Part shown: piece after piece, positions 24,500-34,326 of the stretch
Layout: each line of letters starts with the position of its first letter
Numbering within the stretch: the stretch's first letter is position 1
From: Cyprinodon diabolis
Lineage: Eukaryota; Chordata; Actinopteri; Cyprinodontiformes; Cyprinodontidae
DNA: 64,000 bases
Direction: 5' to 3'
NCBI GenBank assembly: GCA_030533445.1
Contig: CM060070.1
Location: forward strand, 30,738,001-30,802,000
The notes under the pieces: model-generated
What the model was told of the DNA's origin: nothing
Databases searched by the model: none
The model's input: the letters and a program-made list of their open reading frames with translations, nothing else
Position numbers and translations under genes: made by a program

Positions 24500-25330
24500 C
24501 TGGATGTTTTTCCATATTTTGTCACTTTACATAAAAAAAACTATAAAACTATATTATTTTTTCTGGGTTTTTATCTGTGAGAGATAAATACAAATAACGT
24601 GTGAAGCACCATAACATATACCCCTTAAATTTTGGAAACAAAAAGAAGCCATTCCAATTAATTGCTTTAAGAGGTTGTATGATTAGTAAATACCCCCCCA
24701 CTTAGCCTGAAAGGTCTTGCACAACATTGAAAATGGAAGAACTATAGCTGTTGAGATATTATTTCCTCAGCAAGCACAGGAAAGATTGTGATAGTTAATC
24801 TATACATAAAGTGAAATATAGGGAGATATGGGAATAAAAGCAGCCAGATGCAACCTAAGGGCTTCCCCATAAACCGACAGCAATAGCCATAATGAAATAG
24901 CTTAGAATAGGTAGTATTCACCATTTAACATTGTTACAGTTGAGTTTCTGATAAAAATGTAAATGAAAATATTCAAGTAATTTAGGGGAAACCACTAATT
25001 AGGCGAAACTGATATGGCAGAAGGTGCTGTGGTAAGAAAATACCAAAACTGAACTTTTTGTGTTCCTTCAAAATTCTATGCATTATGGAAAACTGCCGTT
25101 CCACATCATTGTGAGGACACCATCCCTACAGTCAGCATATAGCGGACAGTATCATGCTATGGGACAACATTCTCCAGTAAGGTAAGCCCCATCAAAGTCT
25201 AGACTTTTGTCTAATTGAGAAGATTGAATATTACTGTTCAGAAACCAAGGGCAAAATGAACTGCAAAGCTCTTTTACCAACAGTCATAATATTCATTATG
25301 ACTGAACATTAATAAAACATTTTCAAGACT
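24500..25330 (+). pseudogene. Heavily decayed Tc1-like element
   Basis: Near 25,100-25,170 the sequence reads ACCATCCCTACAGTCAGCAT and ATCATGCTATGGGACAACAT, matching at DNA level the Tc1 segment that encodes SVMVWGC in many fish copies. Downstream, AGTCTAGACTTTTGTCTAAT and TGAGAAGATTGAATATTACT match the [11 protein letters not shown] segment. AT-rich sequence at 24,530-24,650 (TTTTTATCTGTGAGAGATAA) resembles one arm of the same family. No frame stays open for long. Boundaries are approximate. Confidence 0.55.
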
Positions 25331-27949
25331 TGAAAAGTACCCAGAGAGCACAGACCTCAGCCAAGCAGCGCATTTTGCCCACACTGTGACCTCCAAATAT
25401 ACCACACATGATCTGGATATTGCCAAATTCTTATGAATGAGGTGCACCTTTGGTAACTATTTTCTTAAAATCCTTTTCTTAAGTTTATAAATAAGGCACA
25501 GCATGTATCTGCAGCCTCTGGTGTTTGTTCTGCTCTCCCCTTCATTCACTCTGCTTTCTTGTTTGATCAGCAGATTGAGACTTCGAGTGAGGCATGGCTC
25601 ACCTTTCCTATGTTTTTGTTTTGAGTATAATATTTCTGGACTTTTTGGAGTCTAATCCTGAAGCTGTCAATAGTCACTGCTGCCAGTCTCTGGTTTAAGG
25701 AGAAGCTGCTTGTTCCACCAAATAAGGTTAAAGAATTCTTTACAAATTCCTCCATCCGGATTATGATGTGGATCATCATCAAAATGTAATGGATTTTTCC
25801 TTGAAAAGAGATGTACCTTTGGTAAATATTTCATAAAAAATTGTTAGAACATTTCAATTTATCCTGTACACGGACTCACAGACAGACAAACAAACACACA
25901 AACTCGACTAAAAACATAACCTCCTCAGAGGCATTAAATTCTACAGAAAAGAATCAATAAAGGTAAAGGTAAAAAAATCCCAGAGGTACTCCCATGCATA
26001 CAGTACATACTTCCACACAAGATAATTGCTTTTTACCTTTATAGAGTAAAAAATAACAAAGACAACAGATCTTAAGGGGGAAATGATGCATTGCTGCTTT
26101 CTTTTGTCTACAACAGTTAACTACTCCAAAGGTTGATCCTGTTTCTTTCCCCTCTGTGCTCCTCTCAAACACCAAGACAAGCTGTGCAAGCCTGAGCGGA
26201 GCAGCTGCGCTGTGTACAGCCGAAAAGCACCCTGCAAAAAAGTTCTATGGTGTGTTGACTCCTTGAGGCTGAATACAGATGTAGCAGAGACATCTCATCT
26301 CATATTTTTCAAAATCATGCATCTTTCCTCTTTTAAATCATTCACTTGTCCTAACCCAGTCCCAACTAAATGCATTGATGTTATTTGCTGCATCATGAAC
26401 ATTTTCAAGGGGTTTGGACTGTTTGCCTACCAGATCAAACACAATAAAGTAATTTATTTCAGAATCAGAAGTTAAGATGACATCAAGATTAAACTGTGGG
26501 AGGAAGCTACAGTGCTCAGAAAAATATGTTAAAAAAAACCAAGCCCACAAAGAGAGCACAGAAAGGTCTGCATACTTGAGATCTAAACTTGATACATCTT
26601 CCCTTCATTTAAAAACTGCACCACTGAATTCTACTTGTAGCTGTGCAGCAATTAGATGTTTGAAAGTCTGAATTCAAACAGTAATGTATTGATAAACATC
26701 TGATCTACTGCTTGTTTCAATAATGCTTTCAGTATGACGGTTTACATTCAGGATGAGTGCAGATTATCTTCATTAACATCAGGAAAGTGCACATCCCACA
26801 GACTTGTATGTTACCACAAACTGTCAGAATTTGAAATCGGTATGATCATTTGGATGCATCATCTTTAACATAACATATGTCAAACAGAAATGTATCTTTC
26901 CAATCAGAACATACATGTTGGCAAACGTAACCTGTCATTTAAAATCTAAATATAGTAGGGATTGGAATAATTTGGAGATAAAATATAACTAAATATAAAT
27001 GTGCTATGTTACATTTGCTTTGGCTTGTGATGCTTTCATATTTCTGAAAAAATCAAACAAAAAATACTCAAAATTAGAAACAGAAAAACACTGATATTTT
27101 AAAGAGTTAAATGTTTCTCATAGATCCTTGTTGATGAGGTTTAACATGTAGATATAGATGTTTGCATATGACTAAACCGGCTGCTGTGATGGATTATTTC
27201 CCCTTATCCGATCGGTTTATAATAGAAAAGCGCTGTTGGCAGCTTAGTGCACTAAATCACTTTTTTTGGATAATATTAAGGAACAGAAAAAACAAACATT
27301 GGACTTGATTTTTAGGCTAGGGGAATGGAACCTTATTTTTTTGTTTTTTATTCATAAAGTAGACTAAATCTAGTAACCACATTTTAAAATATATTGTTTC
27401 TACTTCACAACTATGCATCACTTCCTTTTGGTATAATAGCAAAAAGAACATGGAGCTGAAATATTCTCAGTTAAGTTCAATGCAAACACTGTATTCACAA
27501 ATGCACTCTATATTTAAAATTTAACAGAAAAACATTAAGTAATTAGTTTCTAATGTGTACAGAAACATGTTTTGATTTTCAAACTATTTGTGGTCTAGGA
27601 ACTTTATTGCATTTGTGTGATGACTTTAAGACTCCCCTGACTTGGACAGAAGTACAAAAGTAACAAGCAGCCCAAGAAACTATTTATTTTTTAATCTTAA
27701 GCATTATGTTTTGGCTCAGAGGAAGTACTGCATATAGTACAAAAGTACTGCAAGGGAATTCATAGTAAACATAGTAACTTTTTGTGCACATGTGCACTTT
27801 CAGCCGCATATTGGTGGTGAGCTACGGTTACAGACAGTCATTGAAGCTCACCTTTTTCACTTCGGTTCTTTAAAAACAGCTGAGGGTTGTAAGAGAAAAA
27901 GTGTCTACAACGTGTATAAGAAGAAAAGATAGGCGTCAGAAGAGGCAGA
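25331..27949. other. Unassigned DNA
   Basis: No gene, RNA or mobile element was recognised in this interval. Open frames reach about 87 codons without motifs. Confidence 0.55.
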
Positions 27950-27951
27950 TA

Positions 27952-28153
27952 CAGGTGCTGGTCATAAAATTAGAATATCATGAAAAAGTAGATTGATTTC
28001 AGTAATTCCATTTAAAAAGTGAAACTTGTATATTATATTCATACATTACATACAAACTCATATATTTCAGATGTTTATTTTGTTTAATTTTGATGATTAC
28101 AAATGACAACAAATGAAAATCTCAAATTCATCATATCAGAAAATTAGAATATT
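27952..28153 (+). repeat. Left terminal inverted repeat (202 bp)
   Basis: Read base by base against the reverse complement of 29358-29559, it appears identical. Confidence 0.93.
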
Positions 28154-28270
28154 GTGAAAAGGTTCAAAATTGATGGCCCCTGGTGCCACACTCTAATCAG
28201 CTAATTAACTCAAACCACCTGCAAAAGCCTTTAAATGGTCTTTCAGTCTAGTTCTATAGGCTACACAATC

Positions 28271-29275
28271 ATGGGGAAGACTGCTGACTTGACAGTTGTC
28301 CAAAAGACGACCATCGACACCTTGCACAAGGAGGGCAAGACACAAAAGGTCATCGCTAAAGAGGCTGGCTGTTCACAGAGCTCAGTGTCCAAGCACATTA
28401 ATAGAGAGGCGAAGGGAAGGAAAAGATGTGGTCGAAAAAAGTGTACAAGCAAGAGAGATAACCGCACCCTGGAGAGGATTGTGAAACAAAACCCATTCAA
28501 AAATGTGGGGGAGATTCACAAAGAGTGGACTGCAGCTGGAGTGAGTGCTTCAAGAACCACCACACACAGACGTATGAAAGACATGGGTTTCTGCTGTCGC
28601 ATTCCTTGTGTCAAGCCACTCTTGAACCACAGACAGCGTCAGAAGCGTCTTGCCTGGGCTAAAGAGAAACAGGACTGGACTGCTGGTGAGTGGTCCAAAG
28701 TCATGTTCTCTGATGAAAGTAAATTTTGCATTTCCTTTGGAAATCAAGGTCCCAGAGTCAGGAGGAAAAGAAGAGAGGCACTTCATCCACGTTGCTTGAA
28801 GTCCAGTGTAAAGTTTCCACAGTCAGTGATGGTTTGGGGTGCCATGTCATCTGCTGGTGTTGGTCCATTGTGTTTTCTGAGGTCCAGGGTCAACGCAGCC
28901 ACATACCAGGAAGTTTTAGAGCACTTCATGCTTCCTGCAGCTGACCAACTTTTTGGAGATGCAGATTTCATTTTCCAACAGGACTTGGCACCTGCACACA
29001 GTGCCAAAGCTACCAGTACCTGGTTGAAGGACCATGGTATCCCTGTTCTTAATTGGCCAGCAAACTCTCCTGACCTTAACCCCATAGAAAATCTATGGGG
29101 TATTGTGAAGAAGAAGATGCAATACACCAGACCCAACAATTCAGAAGAGCTAAAAGCCACTATTAGAGCAACCTGGGCTATCATAACACCCGAGCAGTGC
29201 CACAGACTGATCGACTCCATGCCACGCCGCATTGCTGCAGTAATACAGGCCAAAGGAGGCCCAACTAAATACTGA
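28271..29275 (+). CDS. Tc1-like transposase, intact, DD34E
   Basis: This 334-residue frame encodes the transposase that would cut the element at its terminal repeats and reinsert it at TA. I chose the ATG at 28271 (MGKTADLTVVQK) because Tc1 proteins start just ahead of the first helix-turn-helix; an in-frame upstream ATG at 28235 adds 12 residues without motif. Two helix-turn-helix regions occupy roughly residues 8-110. The catalytic residues are all present: Asp148 in FSDESKF, Asp238 in FQQDLAPAH and Glu273 in NPIENLW, with 34 residues between the last two. The C-terminus AVIQAKGGPTKY is the usual Tc1 ending. No stop or frameshift interrupts it. Confidence 0.95.
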   Translation: MGKTADLTVVQKTTIDTLHKEGKTQKVIAKEAGCSQSSVSKHINREAKGRKRCGRKKCTSKRDNRTLERIVKQNPFKNVGEIHKEWTAAGVSASRTTTHRRMKDMGFCCRIPCVKPLLNHRQRQKRLAWAKEKQDWTAGEWSKVMFSDESKFCISFGNQGPRVRRKRREALHPRCLKSSVKFPQSVMVWGAMSSAGVGPLCFLRSRVNAATYQEVLEHFMLPAADQLFGDADFIFQQDLAPAHSAKATSTWLKDHGIPVLNWPANSPDLNPIENLWGIVKKKMQYTRPNNSEELKATIRATWAIITPEQCHRLIDSMPRRIAAVIQAKGGPTKY

Positions 29276-29357
29276 GTGCTGTACATGCTCATACTTTTCA
29301 TGTTCATACTTTTCAGTTGGCCAACATTTCTATAAATCCTTTTTATTGGTCTTCAGT

Positions 29358-29559
29358 AATATTCTAATTTTCTGATATGATGAATTTGAGATTTTCATTT
29401 GTTGTCATTTGTAATCATCAAAATTAAACAAAATAAACATCTGAAATATATGAGTTTGTATGTAATGTATGAATATAATATACAAGTTTCACTTTTTAAA
29501 TGGAATTACTGAAATCAATCTACTTTTTCATGATATTCTAATTTTATGACCAGCACCTG
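29358..29559 (-). repeat. Right terminal inverted repeat (202 bp)
   Basis: Inverted copy of the left repeat; ends at the TA duplication at 29560-29561. Confidence 0.93.
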
Positions 29560-29561
29560 TA

Positions 29562-29949
29562 TATCCTAGAATGCTTTGCATGGGGAACTTTCCTCACATT
29601 ATTGGATTTGCATGCTCTTGCACATGCATTTTCTTTTAAAAGTAGAGAGGGTGGGTCTTTTAAAAAATCATCCACAATAACTTTAGTAGATTAGTTTTTT
29701 TTTTAGGTTTTTTATTTTAATCTAGTTCTTTTAATATGATTTCATGAATATGCTAATAAACGTTACACTAACCAAAAACTTAGTGAACAGTGGGACTGAC
29801 ACACACTAAATTGGATAATTTAAAATAACCAGATGTGCTTTCTGAAACAGCTGCTTCTGCACCTGCCAATAAGTGTCCCACATAAACAGCGGCGGGTAGT
29901 GGATAGATTTACTTGAGTAACTTTATATTAAAATACTTTCATGTGTCAT
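29562..29949. other. Unassigned DNA
   Basis: Short AT-rich spacer between the Tc1 element and the LINE tail; nothing recognised. Confidence 0.5.
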
Positions 29950-30182
29950 TATAATAAACAAATTTATTTATTAGTAATGCTCTTTACAAACACGCTATTT
30001 ACAAATCTCAAAGTGCTACTATAGAAAAAATATGAAAAAAAACCGGACCATAAAAATGAAGCATAAAAACAACTAGGCAGAGAATACCTTTCTAAATAAG
30101 GAGATTTTAAGCCCCTTCTTAAAAACATCCATCATCTGTAGGGCTCTGAGAGTGTTCAGTAAATGGGGAGCTGTGGCCTCAA
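29950..30182 (-). pseudogene. LINE C-terminal and 3' tail, split by the gypsy insertion
   Basis: On the reverse strand, 30,182 down to 30,073 encodes EATAPHLLNTLRALQMMDVF then KKGLKISLFRKVFSA and a stop. This resembles the C-terminus of L2-like LINE proteins (AP.LWN.LP........F...LKT.LF..AF). Beyond the stop is an AT-rich 3' region with AACAAATTTATTTATTAG and CTCAAAGTGCT words of the kind found at such LINE 3' ends. The frame continues across the gypsy element: bases 35,979 to about 36,004, read on the reverse strand, supply the residues just upstream (RAF). The gypsy therefore inserted into this LINE copy. Confidence 0.6.
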
Positions 30183-30894
30183 TGTTGGGATCTGGAGCTG
30201 TACCACCTTCCTCCAGCAGAGTGCGCCGTGGGTCTCCAAGGGCTGGAGTCTTCCAGCACACCTGAGGCGCTTCTCCTCATCAGAGACCTGCCCTATATAA
30301 CCAGCTGCCAGACCTTGCTTCGACGCCGCAGTGTTGACCTAGTTTGGTTAGCGACCTGAGCCTAGAACCTAGAATCTTTTCTGTCCCTTGAGTGAGATCT
30401 TGATCCTAATTCTTCCTTGTTTTTTGCCTCACAGGAAACCTGTCTCTACCTGAGGCTCTGGATGAGCTTAACCTGCCGAGATTGCCTTCGTGAGCCAAAC
30501 CTGAAGATTCCTTTGTGGACTCCCCTGCTGCTCTTGGCTAAGAGCCTGAAACTCAGATCAAGGTCTGCCTTCAAAGTCAGAAGCAAGACGCTGCTGCAAC
30601 TCTTGGACTCTGCTAAAGAAACAGTCTCTGGACCCAACAGTTCCTTCTCTCTCAAAGAGAAGCCCGGACACCCTCAAGGTATTCTGCTGAGTAAACAAGG
30701 ATTCATAAAACTCATCACTCCGTTGTCTAATCAAACTATCATTTCTGCAGACTCCAGTGTTCCAGCCCTGACCAGTTCCTGTTCCAGTATATGATCTTGT
30801 GTTTTGTGCAAACCAAAATAAACTCTGTTAAACTTTTCACCCCGCCTCCGTTGTGTTCTGCATATGGGCTTGAAGCTTTAGACCCATCATGACA
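30183..30894 (+). repeat. Gypsy 5' LTR
   Basis: 712 bp, TGTTGGGA to CATGACA. It carries a TATA box at 30294-30300 and AATAAA near 30,819. The gag start codon at 30889 overlaps its last bases. Confidence 0.97.
30294..30335 (+). promoter_or_regulatory. Gypsy LTR TATA box and predicted RNA 5' end
   Basis: TATATAA begins at 30294. The 11 bases GCCGCAGTGTT begin 31 bp downstream, at 30325, where an RNA polymerase II start would be expected. These 11 bases are complementary, with one mismatch, to the sequence just after the LTR (30896-30906). Confidence 0.6.
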
Positions 30895-31950
30895 GAACAA
30901 TGCGGCCAAACACAAGGCCCAGCAGATCACCTCCGTCGGAGGCTTGAGGAGCAAGACGCTCAGATCCATGGACATGCGCAAACCCTCCGTGAGTTACATA
31001 CCATGATTGAATACCACAACCAAATGCTTCAAACATATGCTAGCTACATGGGCAATGCTAACGCCACGTCAGCGGCACGTCCAGTTCCAGATCCACTTCC
31101 GCCTCCGAGGTCACCGGTCCTGACGTCATCTCCTGAATTCAGACCCAGTCTCCCTGAAAAATTCTCAGGTAACCAGAAGGATTGTAAGGGATTTTTGTTT
31201 CAATGTCGACTCATTTTTGAACACTCTCCTGGCAGTTTTTCAACTGATAGAAAAATGATAACATTTATTTTGTCCCAACTCACTGGGCAAGCCCTAGAAT
31301 GGGCGGAGGTAAGGTTCTCTTCTGAAGTCAGTTTCAGGTGTACTTTTTCTGATTTTGTCTCTGAATTTTCCCAGGTATTTAATCATGACTCTGATCAAAC
31401 CATTGACTCCCGAGCTCTGCTAAATTTGAAACAGGGAAATTCCACAGTGGCGGAGTTTTCCATCGACTTCCGGGTCAAAGCCGCAGCCTCTGGATGGAGC
31501 GAATGTGCACTTAAGAGTGCATATTTTAAGGCCCTAAATGACAATATCAAGGATGAACTAGCTACGCTCAACGAACCAGCTAGTTTAGAGGAATTGATCC
31601 GTTTAACTATTAGGTTGGACAACATATTTCGAGCTAGAAGCAGCTCTAGACAAAAAAGTCTACATATTTCTGTGCCTGCTCCTGCATTAAATAATGCTTC
31701 TGTTTTTTCTGGATCCACAGAGCCTGTTTTCAAGCCAAAATCTAAGAATCAGACTTATTCTTTTCCTGTCCAAGTCTCCCACTCAGATGGAACGGGGGTC
31801 GAACCCATGCAGATTGGACACACAAGGCTAACCCCTGAGGAAAGACAACGACGTTTCAGGGGCAATCTGTGTCTATATTGTGGTGAGACTGGTCATTTTA
31901 TTGCTTCTTGCCCGGCTAAGTCAAAAGCCTGGGCCCGTCAGAGGAACTGA
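30889..31950 (+). CDS. gag: Gypsy Gag protein
   Basis: This 353-residue frame encodes the structural capsid protein that packages the element's RNA in cytoplasmic particles. The start at 30889 lies within the last bases of the LTR, and the N-terminus MTEQCGQTQGPADHL runs into a probable coiled coil (about residues 15-50: RRRLEEQDAQIHGHAQTLRE). A proline-rich linker follows, then the capsid-like region (RPSLPEKFSGNQKDCKGF...). A CCHC zinc knuckle for nucleic-acid binding occupies C328, C331, H336 and C341. The frame is intact. It ends at a TGA that sits in the loop of a strong hairpin, and pol follows in the -1 frame. Confidence 0.92.
   Translation: MTEQCGQTQGPADHLRRRLEEQDAQIHGHAQTLRELHTMIEYHNQMLQTYASYMGNANATSAARPVPDPLPPPRSPVLTSSPEFRPSLPEKFSGNQKDCKGFLFQCRLIFEHSPGSFSTDRKMITFILSQLTGQALEWAEVRFSSEVSFRCTFSDFVSEFSQVFNHDSDQTIDSRALLNLKQGNSTVAEFSIDFRVKAAASGWSECALKSAYFKALNDNIKDELATLNEPASLEELIRLTIRLDNIFRARSSSRQKSLHISVPAPALNNASVFSGSTEPVFKPKSKNQTYSFPVQVSHSDGTGVEPMQIGHTRLTPEERQRRFRGNLCLYCGETGHFIASCPAKSKAWARQRN
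30896..30906 (+). promoter_or_regulatory. Primer binding site, self-priming type
   Basis: AACAATGCGGC begins 2 bp after the 5' LTR. It can pair with the predicted first 11 bases of the element's own RNA (10 of 11). Tf1/sushi elements are known to prime minus-strand DNA this way instead of using a tRNA. Confidence 0.6.
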
Positions 31951-32285
31951 GGAGTCTGACGGGCCATTTGAAAACTGAAAAGTCTCCTCATCTGATGCTA
32001 CCTGCCACTTTTTTTTTCTCTAACCAGAATCTCACCTTGTCTGCTTTCGTTGACTCTGGATGTGAGCGCAACCTTATTGACTCTAACCTGGTCCAGCAGT
32101 TACAAATTGAAACAGTTCCGTTATCCAAGCCTCTCAGTGTCTCAGCTATTGATGGAAAGAAACTCCATCAAGTTACTCATCAAACACAACCTCTAGAGCT
32201 GTTAATCTCCGGAAATCATCGTGAGACATTAACCTTTTTTGTTTTTCCCTCTGCATGCTCTCCCTTGGTGGCTGGAGCGACATAA
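31920..32285 (+). pseudogene. pol: Gypsy Pol: protease region
   Basis: This frame, -1 to gag, is open from 31920 and encodes the aspartic protease that cleaves the Gag-Pol polyprotein. The active-site motif is AFVDSGCERN, with its aspartate codon at 32052-32054. No separate ATG start is convincing, which fits expression as a Gag-Pol fusion by frameshifting. The frame fails near 32,262, where the flap/C-terminal region (SPLV then [11 protein letters not shown]) continues in the +1 frame. Compared with related elements as I remember them, about 14 bases appear to be missing at this point. Confidence 0.8.
31932..31965 (+). promoter_or_regulatory. Hairpin at the gag/pol junction, likely recoding signal
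   Basis: GGCCCGTCAG (31932-31941) and CTGACGGGCC (31956-31965) form a perfect 10-bp stem, extendable by one A-U pair. The loop contains the gag stop codon (31948-31950). The pol frame is -1 relative to gag and opens at 31920, just upstream, so frame change must occur in this 30-base window. Confidence 0.6.
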
Positions 32286-34326
32286 CCCCCATATCAACTG
32301 GGCTGAACGCCACATTGAGTCTTGGTCTACTTCCTGCCATGAGACTTGTCTTCGTTCTGCAGCTCCCGCTGTTCAGTTCCCTAGAGGTAGGGGGGAGATG
32401 GACTCTCCTGACCTTACTTCTGTTCCTTCCGAGTATCATGATCTGGCTCCAGTTTTCAGCAAGGTCAGTGCTACGTCTCTTCCACCTCACAGACCATATG
32501 ACTGTGCCATTGAGCTATTACCAGGTGCTCCCTTGCCCAGCAGTAGACTTTATAACATCTCCAATCCTGAACGTGAGACCATGGAAAACTATATTAACGA
32601 GTCTCTAGCTGCTGGGATAATCCGTCCATCTTCTTCCCCTCTGGGTGCTGGTTTCTTTTTTGTGGGCAAAAAAGATGGTTCCCTACGACCCTGTATTGAC
32701 TACAGAGGCCTTAACCAAATAACTGTCAAAAATAAATACCCACTTCCTTTACTAGCATCCGCATTTGAACCTGTTCAGGGGGCTACAGTCTTCACCAAGC
32801 TCGATTTAAGAAACGCTTATCATCTTCTCCGGATAAGAGAAGGTGACGAATGGAAAACAGCCTTTAAGACCCCTTTAGGTCAATTTGAGTATCTGGTCAT
32901 GCCTTTTGGTCTCACAAACGCTCCTGCATCTTTTCAAGCACTTGTCAATTATGTCCTCAGAGATTTTTTGAATATTTTTGTGTTTGTTTACATTGACGAC
33001 ATTTTGATCTACTCCAAGAACCTTTCTGAGCATAAAAAACATGTCCGCTTGGTCCTTCAAAGACTGTTGGAAAATAAGCTTTTTGTTAAAGCTGAAAATT
33101 TTTTGTTTCACCAACCATCTGTCACCTTTTTAGGGTTTGTGCTCGAGGGCGGGCAGGTTAAGCCATCCGAAGACAAGATTAAGGCAGTTTTGGACTGGCC
33201 GACACCTGAGAACCGCAAACAGCTGCAGAGATTCCTTGGTTTTGCAAACTTCTACAGACGTTTCATCTGGAACTACAGTCAGACAGCTCTACCTCTCACA
33301 ACTCTAACCTCTGTTAAAAGAGCCTTTCAATGGACTCCGGAGGCGCAAAGAGCCTTTGAGAAATTAAAGACCCCGTTATCCAGAGCTCCTATTTTGCTCC
33401 AGCCAGACCCTGCTAAACAGTTTATCCTTGAAGTGGATGCCTCTGACTCTGGTGTTGGAGCAGTGTTGTCCCAACAACTCGACTCTGATCGAAGGATTCA
33501 CCCCTGTGCCTTTTTCTCCCGTAGACTCTCACCAGCAGAACAAAACTACGATGTTGGGGACCGTGAACTTCTAGCAATCAAACTCGCCTTGGAGGAGTGG
33601 AGACACTGGCTCGAGGGGGCCGAGCATCCAGTTTTGGTGTGGACCGATCACAAGAACCTAGCTTATCTCCAGTCCGCCAAACAGGCTAACCCACGTCACT
33701 CCAGATGGTCTTTGTTTTTCTCCCGATTCAATCTCATAATCTCTTACAGACCCGGTTCCAAGAACATCAAACCCGATTCTCTCTCTCGTCTTTATTCTGC
33801 TGACCAACCTGAGACGCCTGAACCTGTTCTTCCTGCCTCCTGTACTGTCGGAGTGGTTTCCTGGGAGATCACGGATCTCATCAACTCTGCCCTAGCTTCT
33901 GAACCTGACCCAGGTAACGGTCCTCCAAATAAGACCTATATCCCTTCTTCTGTCAGATCCCGTTTCATCCAGTGGATGCACACAGCCAAGTTTTCCGCTC
34001 ACCCGGGAGTGAGCCGAACAATCGCCCTGATTTCTAGACGTTTTCTGGTGGCCATCCTTACACAAAGATGTAAAGGTGTACGTATTGGCATGTTCCATCT
34101 GCGCCAGAAACAAAGCCTCACACCAACCACCTTCTGGTCTGTTGCATCCCCTACCTGTTCCTGCTCGCCCCTGGTCTCACATCGCCATCAATTTTGTCAC
34201 TGGTCTCCCAATCTCCCGAGGTATGTCCACCATTTTTTACCATCGTCGACCGTTTCTCCAAGTCTTGTCATCTTATTCCCCTCAGAAAACTTCCCACGGC
34301 CTTCCAGACTGCACAGCTTCTGGTGA
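32239..34326 (+). pseudogene. pol: Gypsy Pol: reverse transcriptase, RNase H, integrase start
   Basis: This long frame carries the reverse transcriptase and RNase H that copy the element's RNA into DNA. Catalytic motifs are [11 protein letters not shown] and the YIDD box at 32989-33000. RNase H starts with [11 protein letters not shown], and [14 protein letters not shown] and WTDHKNL follow. The integrase zinc-binding part begins with [20 protein letters not shown]. Near 34,048 one extra base shifts the true integrase frame to the next phase, so the last 90 codons of this frame are out of phase and not functional. The polymerase and RNase H parts themselves look undamaged. Confidence 0.9.

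Larger units (their letters stand above)
27952..29559 (+). mobile_element. Complete, young Tc1-like transposon
   Basis: The element starts CAGGTGCTGGTCATAAAATT and ends with its inverted copy, with TA on both sides (27950-27951 and 29560-29561). The terminal inverted repeats run 202 bp each (27952-28153 and 29358-29559), and I read no mismatch between them. Between them is one uninterrupted transposase frame. The length of 1,608 bp is typical for a Tc1 element with long terminal repeats. Identical long repeats plus an open frame point to a very recent insertion and possible activity. Confidence 0.97.

Noticed and set aside
28783..29307. 174-codon reverse-strand frame
   Set aside because: Antisense shadow of the Tc1 transposase at 28,271-29,275.
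30417..30794. 125-codon frame within the gypsy LTRs (also at 35,498)
   Set aside because: It appears in both LTRs only because they are duplicates, lies between the predicted RNA start and the polyadenylation region, and has no domain.
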